A program made the translations under genes and the position numbers. Shown one piece after another: positions 1-5,805 of a DNA stretch of 8,718 bases. Below the pieces are notes generated by a model that saw nothing but the letters and a program-made list of their open reading frames with translations, had not been told where the DNA came from and did not search any database. This DNA comes from Actinomycetes bacterium (GTDB lineage: Bacteria; Actinomycetota; Acidimicrobiia; Acidimicrobiales; Acidimicrobiaceae). Where the stretch lies: the NCBI GenBank assembly GCA_021819025.1, contig JAKASN010000048.1, positions 1-8,718 on the forward strand, written 5' to 3'. The stretch's first letter is position 1. Every line of letters starts with the position of its first letter.

Positions 1-9
1 TTCCGATCT
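1..9. other. Possible Illumina adapter remnant at the sequence edge
   Basis: The first nine bases, TTCCGATCT, are identical to the 3' end of the standard Illumina TruSeq/paired-end adapter (which ends CTCTTCCGATCT). A chance match of nine bases exactly at the edge is improbable. If it is adapter, true genomic sequence starts at base 10. No gene depends on these bases: the sigma factor start and its ribosome binding site lie to the right. I cannot tell whether the window edge is also a contig edge. Confidence 0.5.
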
Positions 10-22
10 ATGAAGGTAGTTC

Positions 23-745
23 ATGGAATCTCAGCGATCCGACTTCAGTGTCCTCGTCGAAAAGATCCAATCCGGCGACCATGAGGCATTCCGCGAGTTG
101 GCGCCGACGCTGCGTCCCATCGTCACACGCGCGGTGAGGCGATTCCTCGGAGCCGGACGCGCCACTGTCCCGCGAGAGGACTTCATTCAGGAGGCCTGGA
201 GCGCGGTATACCGGGCTCTCTTCAGCTACGACACCGCCCGCTACCCTTTCCTGGTGCGCTCGTACTTCTACCAGGCGGTGATGTCTAGGCTCAATTCGGT
301 CAACGATGCAACCTGCATGGTTGCGATGCCCAGGGCCCTGAAGCGCTTCCTCAGGGATGCCGCCAACGGGAACGTCGATTGGGACGCCACCGACGCCGAG
401 ATCCAGTCGAGCTACCCCCTGGTGGAGATCGGCGATATAGCGGAGGTGCGCCGCCGCGGGCCCCGCCACTTCGACGTGGCACTCTTTGGAGGGGGTGCGG
501 ACGAAGCTCGCAATCTCCACGCTCATCTCCACGGAGGGCAATCCCTCGAGGACGAAGTGATCAGCCGGCTCGAAGCCCAGGCACTGCTGCGGGACCTCAT
601 TCCGGAGCTGAGCGACTTCGAACAGCGCATCTGCATGCTCCGCTTTGTCGAAGAGCGCAGCCGCACCGAGGCGGCGCGCATCCTCGGCTGCTCGGTTTCT
701 GGACTGGCCAAGATCGAGAAGGCGATCTTGGACAAGCGGGCGTGA
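23..745 (+). CDS. Sigma-70 family RNA polymerase sigma factor
   Basis: A 240-residue sigma factor that would direct RNA polymerase core to a specific promoter set. Residues ~16-96 fit sigma region 2: a DFIQEAW stretch (53-59) and AVYRALFSYD (61-70), where the family has the core-binding 'LIQ-G' and 'A-xx-FD' segments, then RYPFLVRSYFYQAVMSRL for the -10 recognition helices. Residues ~103-135 may be a reduced region 3. Residues ~184-237 are region 4, with a helix-turn-helix at RTEAARILGCSVSGLAKIEKA (214-234) that recognises the -35 element. Length and the 'IEKAILDKR' ending resemble group 3 (SigB/SigF/FliA/WhiG-like) factors, but a divergent ECF factor is possible. The ATG at 23 has AAGG at 13-16, six bases upstream. 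A c-di-GMP GGDEF-EAL gene follows directly, and no anti-sigma factor is visible. Sequence between regions 2 and 4 (136-180) is poorly conserved and glycine-rich. Confidence 0.8.
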   Translation: MESQRSDFSVLVEKIQSGDHEAFRELAPTLRPIVTRAVRRFLGAGRATVPREDFIQEAWSAVYRALFSYDTARYPFLVRSYFYQAVMSRLNSVNDATCMVAMPRALKRFLRDAANGNVDWDATDAEIQSSYPLVEIGDIAEVRRRGPRHFDVALFGGGADEARNLHAHLHGGQSLEDEVISRLEAQALLRDLIPELSDFEQRICMLRFVEERSRTEAARILGCSVSGLAKIEKAILDKRA

Positions 746-2193
746 GGCGTACCGCTGGGGGCGGGGCGCGCCAGGGCTGAGGAGCTGGTCCGGATTCGGA
801 CCGAAGAGCTGCGTTACCAGGCTCTGCACGACAGCCTCACCGGGCTTCCCAACCGGGCCTTGATCCTCGACCGCATCGAGCAGATGCTTGCGCGTGCTCG
901 CCGCCGTGGCATTGCGGCTGCATGTCTCTTCCTGGACCTCGACGATTTCAAAGGCATCAACGACACCCTGGGCCACCGCGTCGGCGATCAGCTCTTGGCC
1001 GCGGTCGGGGCGAGGCTGGCGGGAACGATACGCGCAGAGGACACGGTCGGGCGTCTCGGCGGAGACGAGTTCGTCGTCCTCGTGGAGGGATCCTCGCTTG
1101 CCGCCGGGGTCGAGGTCGTGGCCGCGCGGATCCTCCATGTGCTTGGGACCTCTTTTGAGATTCCCGACAGCGACACCGCCTTGAGCGTGTCCGCGAGCAT
1201 CGGGATCGCCCTCGGCGACCGCGACAGTCCAGAAGACCTGTTGCGCGATGCGGACATCGCTCTCTATAAGGCGAAGGCCGCCGGGAAGCGGCGCGCGGTC
1301 ATCTTTGCCGATGAAATGCGGTCCTCGAAATGCTGTCCTCGCTTGCCAGCCGCCGCAACCTCGGCGTCGACCTGGATACAGCACTCTCCAACGAGGAGTT
1401 TTTCCTTCTCTAGCAGCCCAACTTCGATCTGGGGAGCAACACCCTCACCGGCGTCGAGGCGCTTCTGCGCTGGAAGCATCCCCAGCATGGGGTGGTCATG
1501 CCCGACGACTTCATCCATGAACTAGAACAGTCGGGGCTCATCATCCCGGTGGGTCGCTGGGTGCTCGGCCAAGCATGTCGACAGGGCGCGGCCTGGTGCG
1601 ATGAGGGATACCGGATCAGCGTTTCGGTCAATGTTTCGGGCAAGCAGCTCGAGGTAGCCCAGATTGTCGACGACGTCCGAGATGCGCTTGCAGAAAGCGG
1701 CCTTCAGCCCGAGCTGCTCATCCTGGAACTGACCGAGACCATCCTGATGCAGAATACAGAGCTGGTAGTGATCCGGCTCCAACAGCTGAAGGCGCTTGGC
1801 GCGCGACTCGCCATCGACGACTTCGGGACCGGCTACTCCTCGCTCGCCTATCTGAGCCAATTTCCGATCGACGTGCTCAAGATCGACAGGGCCTTTGTTT
1901 CCGCGATTGGGGAATCTAACGGGTCCGCCGCACTCGTGCATACTCTCGCCCAGCTTGGCAAAGCGCTCGGGCTAGAAACCGTTGCCGAGGGCATCGAGAA
2001 CGAGACCCAGCAGGCACGTCTCAGGTATGAGCATGTCGATACCGGCCAAGGTTTCCTATTCTCGCTGCCCATCGAGGCCGATGCCGTCAGGCGTCTCCTG
2101 GGAGTCTTGCAATCCCCTCCTGTCCAACCGAAACGGGCCAGGTTCAATCCCGCCGGTTTTGAACAGTACCGCGGCGGCGATGCCCCCAACTGA
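742..2193 (+). pseudogene. Broken GGDEF-EAL cyclic-di-GMP synthase/phosphodiesterase gene
   Basis: An intact copy would make (GGDEF) and degrade (EAL) cyclic-di-GMP in the cytoplasm. The GGDEF domain is in frame from ~800 to 1321: coil RTEELRYQALHD, LTGLPNR, metal-binding LDLDDFKGIND, the allosteric I-site RAED at 1031-1042, and GGDEF at 1058-1072. The frame must then shift near 1316-1323, about one base missing, to join VLEML and the EAL domain (GVEALLRW with EAL at 1456-1464, VNVS, LELTE, IDDFGTGYSSL, LKID, VAEGIE, QGFLFS), ending at a TGA at 2191. A TAG at 1411-1413 replaces the tyrosine expected in the 'LLYQP' segment. The 5' end has no ATG or GTG in frame. The first in-frame start is TTG at 860, inside the GGDEF domain. 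Removing one G from the run 757-766 would join the frame to a GTG at 742 that overlaps the sigma stop by four bases. No sensor domain is seen. An EAL-only fragment could start at GTG 1492 but would lack the EAL glutamate. Confidence 0.82.
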
Positions 2194-2273
2194 CATTGAA
2201 GCATTCGCCCGTTGAGCGAATCGCGGCAAAAGGAGCGCAGAAACGCTTGCCAGTTTGGGTGAGATATCGGCTC

Positions 2274-2294
2274 ACGTAGCTATCCCGGCTACGT
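2274..2294. repeat. Hairpin after the GGDEF-EAL gene
   Basis: A perfect 7-bp inverted repeat, ACGTAGC and GCTACGT, flanks a 7-base loop 81 bases after the GGDEF-EAL stop and 73 bases before mntA. It has no T-run, so it would be a weak intrinsic terminator at best. It could equally be an operator for the toxin-antitoxin operon, although the position, well upstream of the likely start of transcription, does not favour that. Confidence 0.35.
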
Positions 2295-2354
2295 CAGGGG
2301 CGCTCGCCCGTAAAACTTGCTTGGTTGGTGAATATTCTCAGAACAAAGAAACTC

Positions 2355-2360
2355 TAGGCT
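2355..2360 (+). promoter_or_regulatory. Candidate -10 element for a leaderless mntA-hepT transcript
   Basis: TAGGCT ends six bases before the mntA ATG at 2367 and fits the TANNNT pattern that lies just upstream of leaderless start codons in actinomycetes. No Shine-Dalgarno sequence is visible before this ATG, which agrees with leaderless translation. No good -35 box is seen at the usual distance. This is an inference from spacing only. Confidence 0.4.
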
Positions 2361-2366
2361 AATCTC

Positions 2367-2678
2367 ATGGCATCGACAAGCAGAAGACCTCGTCCTTCAC
2401 AACTTTTGGCAGCCCACCGGGATGAGGCATTGGCCCTGCTTCGCCGTTATGGGGCCTCCAACGTAAGGGTGTTCGGCTCCATAGTTCGCGGGGAGGACGG
2501 CGAAGGCTCTGATGTGGACCTCCTCGCGGACCTGCCAAGTGCGCTCACCTTGGTAACACGTATCGAGATAGAGCAAAGTCTTGCAGAGATTTTCAAGTGC
2601 GACGTTGACCTAGTGAAACCGGACGAAGTGCCTTCGGGGATCAAGGAGAAGCTATTCGCTGAGGCACAACCCTTATGA
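2367..2678 (+). CDS. mntA: MntA-type nucleotidyltransferase antitoxin
   Basis: A 103-residue minimal nucleotidyltransferase of the MNT family, the antitoxin of HEPN/MNT modules. The diagnostic GS-x10-DxD motif is complete: G37-S38, ten residues, then D49-V-D51, within VFGSIVRGEDGEGSDVDLL. The acidic CDVDLV segment (78-83) supplies the further aspartate of the active site. Known members neutralise HepT by transferring AMP from ATP to a tyrosine of the toxin's RX4HXY motif. The length is typical and the stop overlaps the hepT start as ATGA (2675-2678), so the two are almost certainly translationally coupled with antitoxin first. Base composition is between the high-GC left end and the AT-richer right end. 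The ATG at 2367 lacks a Shine-Dalgarno sequence and may be leaderless. Confidence 0.93.
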   Translation: MASTSRRPRPSQLLAAHRDEALALLRRYGASNVRVFGSIVRGEDGEGSDVDLLADLPSALTLVTRIEIEQSLAEIFKCDVDLVKPDEVPSGIKEKLFAEAQPL

Positions 2679-3016
2679 AACCGACTGACCAAGACCGGGC
2701 TGCTCATATCGTCGCGGCCATTGACCGCATTCAGGGTTGGACAGGCACATACACCCATCACGAACTATACCGCTCAGCAGTGATGCGGCAGTTGGAGATC
2801 ATCGGTGAAGCAGCAAATCACTTGAGTGACGGTTTCAAGGCGATTCACCCGACAGTCCCGTGGAAGCAGGTCACCGGATTTCGCAATTTCATTGTGCATC
2901 ACTACTGGGACACGGACTGGAGCGAGGTCGAACGAACAATTGAGCTCGACCTTCCGAGAATCCGCAGTGCCTTGACGGCCAATCATGGTGTCGACGATTC
3001 AGACCCGGGCAGCTAG
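2675..3016 (+). CDS. hepT: HepT-type HEPN ribonuclease toxin (DUF86)
   Basis: A 113-residue all-helical HEPN protein of the HepT/DUF86 family, the toxin partner of MntA. The catalytic RX4HXY motif is intact at R70-H75-Y77 within GFRNFIVHHYW. Arginine and histidine form the RNase site of the dimer, and the tyrosine is the residue that MntA AMPylates in studied pairs. The N-terminal helix (DRAAHIVAAIDRIQGWTG) and the central RQLEIIGEAANHLSDGF helix are typical of the family. ATG 2675 overlaps the antitoxin stop. Length is normal and no lesion is seen, so the pair looks functional even though the genes on both sides are decayed. A short hydrophilic tail (GVDDSDPGS) ends the protein. A T6 run at 3029-3034 follows the stop but has no convincing stem before it. 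Confidence 0.93.
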   Translation: MKPTDQDRAAHIVAAIDRIQGWTGTYTHHELYRSAVMRQLEIIGEAANHLSDGFKAIHPTVPWKQVTGFRNFIVHHYWDTDWSEVERTIELDLPRIRSALTANHGVDDSDPGS

Positions 3017-3075
3017 CCAGAAACCCTTTTTTCGGCGACTGACAGGGGCGCGTCTTACCCGTTGAGACTAATCAT

Positions 3076-3091
3076 GGCCTCGAAGGAGGCC
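3076..3091. terminator. Short GC-rich hairpin after hepT
   Basis: GGCCTC and GAGGCC form a perfect 6-bp stem around a GAAG tetraloop, 60 bases after the hepT stop. No T-run follows, but such stems are common terminators in high-GC bacteria. The stem is symmetrical, so it could also serve the minus strand. The rest of 3017-3154 holds only a second inverted repeat, made from two CCGCGG copies, and no gene. Confidence 0.3.
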
Positions 3092-3154
3092 GCTGGCCCC
3101 CGCGGTAACGGCAATTCCCGCGGCATCTGCCGAGCCGCGCCCGTCCATTCGCCC

Positions 3155-3508
3155 TCAGAGAACTAGGTTCGCCGAAGACGCAGTGGTCACCGAATTCACC
3201 GTCCCGACAATGGGCATCGGGACGGTGAAGGCGACGGTACAAATCACCTGGGATCCGCTGATCGAACAGGAGTAGCCGGTGATGTGGGGCTGGCCATCGA
3301 GCATCTCCTCAACCGTCGAGTTGACGGTTATCGAATCGCGCGGCACCGAGGCAGGCCCTGACGCTGCGCCGCCAGAGCATAAAGATCGACAGAAACAAAG
3401 GATCTCACTAGACATCCATCGAAGCAATGCTGCAAGATCTCCAGGGTCGGATGCTGATGCGCTCGGGGGTACCCACTCCCCGTGGCGCGGGGTATGAGAT
3501 TTCGCCAT
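3155..3508 (-). pseudogene. Possible 3' remnant of a TadE/TadG-like pilus-assembly gene
   Basis: The open frame has 117 codons, but only the last ~60 residues look like protein. They contain HITGYSCSISGSQVICTVAF, TVPMPIVGTVNSVTTASSAN and a short hydrophobic end. A beta-rich stretch with two cysteines (C81, C90) followed by a 'VPMPxxG' turn and a T/S-rich end resembles the C-terminus of TadE/TadG-like proteins of Flp/Tad pilus or secretion systems. This rests on pattern memory, not on a search. The codons I checked in this part end in G or C about three times in four, which supports past or present coding. The first ~55 residues look random, there is no membrane helix, and no ribosome binding site precedes ATG 3508, so the 5' part is probably lost. 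It may instead be an unrelated small secreted protein or noncoding sequence. Confidence 0.33.
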
Positions 3509-3530
3509 TGGAGCAGGCCACCTAACCTGG

Positions 3531-3560
3531 GCGCCAAGTCACCACTTCCACACTTGGCGT
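3531..3560. terminator. Hairpin downstream of the acyl-CoA synthetase gene
   Basis: CGCCAAGT (3532-3539) and ACTTGGCG (3552-3559) form a perfect 8-bp stem, extended by a possible G-T pair, around a 12-base loop. It lies 36 bases beyond the stop of the minus-strand synthetase gene, where a terminator is expected. No T-run follows on either strand, so termination would be of the stem-only type. Confidence 0.38.
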
Positions 3561-3595
3561 TCATGCCGGTTCGCGCGGGCGGCGGCGCTGGCGCC

Positions 3596-5193
3596 TTACT
3601 TTCCCACCTTTTGCACCGGTGCCTTGACGGTGCTGGCCAATATGGCCTTCTGGATCTTCCCAACGGGAGTAAGGGGTAGTTCTTCGACGAAAACGTACTC
3701 TCTTGGCACCTTGTAATTAGCCAGCCTTTCCCTGCAGAATTCGTCGAGCTCTGCGACAGTAGGCAGCTCCGATCCCCTCGGCACTACGTAGTAGCGTCCA
3801 ACTTCTCCGAGAACCTGGTCCGCAACCCCGATTCCAGCGGCCATCGCCACCTTCGGGTGCGAGGTGAGGAGGTTTTCCACTTCTACCGGGTAGACGTTGT
3901 AGCCGCCCTGGATGAACATCTCTTTCTTGCGGCCTTTGAGAGTGACGTGCCCGTCTTTGGAGATGGTCACCATGTCGCCCGTGGAGAGCCACCCATCGTC
4001 CGATATCGCCTTGGACGTCTCGGAGGGGTCCGCCCAGTATCCGGCCACTACGCATTCGCCGCGAACCTGGAGCTCGCCCTCTTCGTCGCTTCCGAGCACT
4101 CCGCTTGCTCCGAATGCGCGCAGCGAGAAGTCGCCTATTGCCGCGCCCAGGGAAGAGGAGACCTGTTCCAGCGAGTCGTCGAGGGGCGAAATGATGCAGG
4201 CGCCCGAAGTCTCGGACAGTCCGTAGAAGTTGCACAGCGTGGCGTTCGGGAAGGAGCGCGCTATCTCCTCGCAGAGCCTCGGCTCTACGTTAGCTCCGCC
4301 AGCGACGATGTATCTCAGCATCGAAGTATCGAGCGACGCGAAAGAGGGATCCGCCATGATGAGGACGTACATCGTGGGAACGCCCAAGAAAAACGTCAGG
4401 CCACCTGATCGAATCAGCTCGATAGTGGCCTTCGGTGAGAACGTCTCCATCAACGCTGCCGAACTGCGCGCCAGGAGCGATACCACCAAAGTGCATGTCA
4501 CGCCGCCGACGTGGTTGAAGGGCATGTGCCCGGCCAAGCGGTCGTTTTCGTTCAGTCCGAAGTGGTCGACCTGGGCCTGGGCCGATGCGATAATCGAGCC
4601 ATGCGTGATGGTCGCGCCTTTGGGCCTCCCGGTGGTCCCCGAGGTAAAAAGTATTACCGCGGGCGTTTCGCCGCCGACCTCTGAACGATATCGCCCAAGT
4701 GCCGCAGCATCCGCGTCGCCAGCCAAAAGATCGGAATAGCCGGGCATTCCCGAAGGCGGATCGAAATAGAAGACCTCCATCAGGCCGGGGAGTTCTTCGG
4801 TCAGCTCGCCGTAGAGCTGTGCGAGGTCAAAGTTCTGATTGGACGCTGGTGTCAGGACCGCCTTCGCACCGGAATGCGAAAGCATGTAGGTGAGCTCGCT
4901 GCGGCGGTAGCGGACATTGAGGGTCACCAAAATCATGCCCACCTGGGTCACTCCCAGAAAGAACTCAACCCATTCGCGACGGTGTGGTCCTCACAATGAC
5001 GATCCGGTCTCAGGGGCGGTATCCCTCGGCGAGAAGTGACGCTGAGACCCAGATCAGCCCGCTGTTTGATCTCGGCAAACTTTATTTCGGCCGCGTCCTG
5101 AACCAGAAACCTGGAGGTCCCGGATTCCGCCGCCGCGGAACTGGGAACCTCCCCGAGGGTGTCGCATCTCGATGCGCTCATGCAAGACCCCAT
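3596..5193 (-). pseudogene. Acyl-CoA synthetase (AMP-binding) gene, broken near its 5' end
   Basis: An ANL-superfamily enzyme that would activate a fatty or other carboxylic acid with ATP and CoA. From 4990 to 3596 the frame is clean: LFTSGTTGRPKGATITH (ATP loop), MPFNHVGG, FYGLSETSGA, GYWADP, WLSTGD, KGRKKEMFIQGGYNVYP and the catalytic-lysine region LTPVGKIQK. Family residues vary little (SE for TE, KKE for KKD). The N-terminal ~80 codons are split over three frames: TLGEVPSSAAAESGT to FAEIKQRAD in one, SLLAEGYRP-stop-DRIVIV in the next, then REWVEFFLGVTQVGM. The shifts lie near 5048-5050 and 4976, each explained by one extra base, and TGA 5012-5010 sits where the conserved glycine of 'PGDR' belongs. 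Repaired, it would be ~530 residues, normal for the family, starting at ATG 5193 or 5178. GTG 4951 is the first start in the long frame, but a protein from it would lack an N-terminal segment of the fold. Substrate cannot be told. Confidence 0.85.
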
Positions 5194-5218
5194 ATCGCTG
5201 TCTACGGAAGAGTGTCAA
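5190..5218 (-). promoter_or_regulatory. Weak promoter candidate for the acyl-CoA synthetase gene
   Basis: On the minus strand a perfect -35 hexamer TTGACA (5218-5213) is followed at 16-18 bases by GATATG/TATGGG, a poor -10. A start of transcription near 5184 would favour the ATG at 5178 over the one at 5193. The -10 is weak enough that this may be chance. Confidence 0.25.
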
Positions 5219-5321
5219 AGTAGTAGTACGCATGCCCGGCCTTACCTTCGAGTCCAAATCAGTGAGAGTCGCTATTCCAACGGGAAACATGGTTATGCGG
5301 AAGAAGGGACGTTGGGAGCTT

Positions 5322-5342
5322 GGCGCACAGGACAGTGCGGCC
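5322..5342 (-). terminator. Hairpin at the end of the export operon
   Basis: On the minus strand GGCCGCAC and GTGCGCC pair with one bulged base around a six-base loop, 11 bases after the stop at 5353. There is no T-run. The position between the small DUF5666-like gene and the next minus-strand gene suits a stem-type terminator. Confidence 0.33.
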
Positions 5343-5352
5343 TGGCGGTGGT

Positions 5353-5754
5353 TCAACCGCTACACCCCTTGCTCCCAGCCGGCAAAATAGTTATTGACTT
5401 TGCAGTGACTGTCCCTGTGGAAGAGGTGGGGCCAGTAACCCTGATGCAATCGCTCATCTTGATATCGCTGGAGGTTCCAAGCACGAACTGCCTTATCGTC
5501 GTAGATGAATTCAACTGGACCGTCGTCTGGCCGGATGGTCCCTGAATTTCAAGGGATGATGGCGAGACTGCCGCAACGCTGCCGCTCGCGCCACCAGCCA
5601 AAGGCGTAAGGTTATTCTTGCGATGGTGATGTGGCTTGGAAGAGGAAATCACGCTTTTTGACTTTGGTGCGGATACGGATTTTATCCCGTAGCCCAGCCC
5701 TCCTCCAATCAAAGCTGAAACAACTCCCACGATAGCTACTTGAGGGAAACTCAT
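5353..5754 (-). CDS. Small membrane-anchored DUF5666-like protein
   Basis: A 133-residue protein of unknown function. Residues ~5-25 (QVAIVGVVSALIGGGLGYGI) form one hydrophobic segment that should anchor it in the membrane or act as a signal. A flexible, basic, histidine-bearing linker (SKPHHHRKNN, 38-47) follows. Residues ~57-125 look like a small beta-barrel of the DUF5666 type, with SVAAVSPSSLEIQGPSGQTT, DIKMSDCIRVTG and TGTVTAKSITILP, the last matching the usual 'Gt..AksI.i' ending. Two cysteines (C103, C131) could form a disulfide outside the cell. ATG 5754 was chosen over ATG 5778 because AAAGGA lies seven bases before it. It is 51 bases downstream of the permease on the same strand, with no promoter seen between, so it is probably the last gene of the export operon and may assist the exporter. 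Confidence 0.72.
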   Translation of the reverse strand: MSFPQVAIVGVVSALIGGGLGYGIKSVSAPKSKSVISSSKPHHHRKNNLTPLAGGASGSVAAVSPSSLEIQGPSGQTTVQLNSSTTIRQFVLGTSSDIKMSDCIRVTGPTSSTGTVTAKSITILPAGSKGCSG

Positions 5755-5761
5755 TGGACGT

Positions 5762-5767
5762 TCCTTT
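5762..5767 (-). promoter_or_regulatory. Ribosome binding site that sets the DUF5666-like start
   Basis: AAAGGA on the minus strand, seven bases before ATG 5754. It lies inside the longer reading that begins at ATG 5778 and so argues for the shorter protein, whose hydrophobic segment then starts at residue 5. Confidence 0.65.
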
Positions 5768-5805
5768 CTGGCCCGCATAGATCGTTTCTCATAACATTGG
5801 TTTAC

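Noticed and set aside
379..780. Plus-strand 133-codon frame inside the sigma gene
   Set aside because: Arginine- and proline-rich shadow translation. Only its last codons from GTG 742 matter, as a possible start for the GGDEF gene.
8..1384. A 458-codon open frame on the minus strand across the sigma and GGDEF genes
   Set aside because: It has no recognisable domain and lies opposite clearly conserved plus-strand protein. Long antisense frames are usual in high-GC coding sequence.
1411..1413. TAG read as an amino acid (stop-codon recoding)
   Set aside because: The same gene also has a frameshift and other genes end normally, so plain decay or error is simpler.
3007..3034. Rho-independent terminator at the T6 run after hepT
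   Set aside because: The run of six T is real, but I find no stem of more than three or four pairs directly before it.
3061..3130. tRNA-like or small RNA structure in the GC-rich stretch after hepT
   Set aside because: The hairpin and the CCGCGG copies do not give a cloverleaf or any arm consensus.
3857..4739. Plus-strand open frames opposite the acyl-CoA synthetase gene
   Set aside because: The minus strand carries all ANL motifs in one frame, and the plus frames show none.
5159..5545. Plus-strand 128-codon frame opposite the DUF5666-like gene
   Set aside because: No ribosome binding site or domain, and the minus strand has a good Shine-Dalgarno and a plausible fold.
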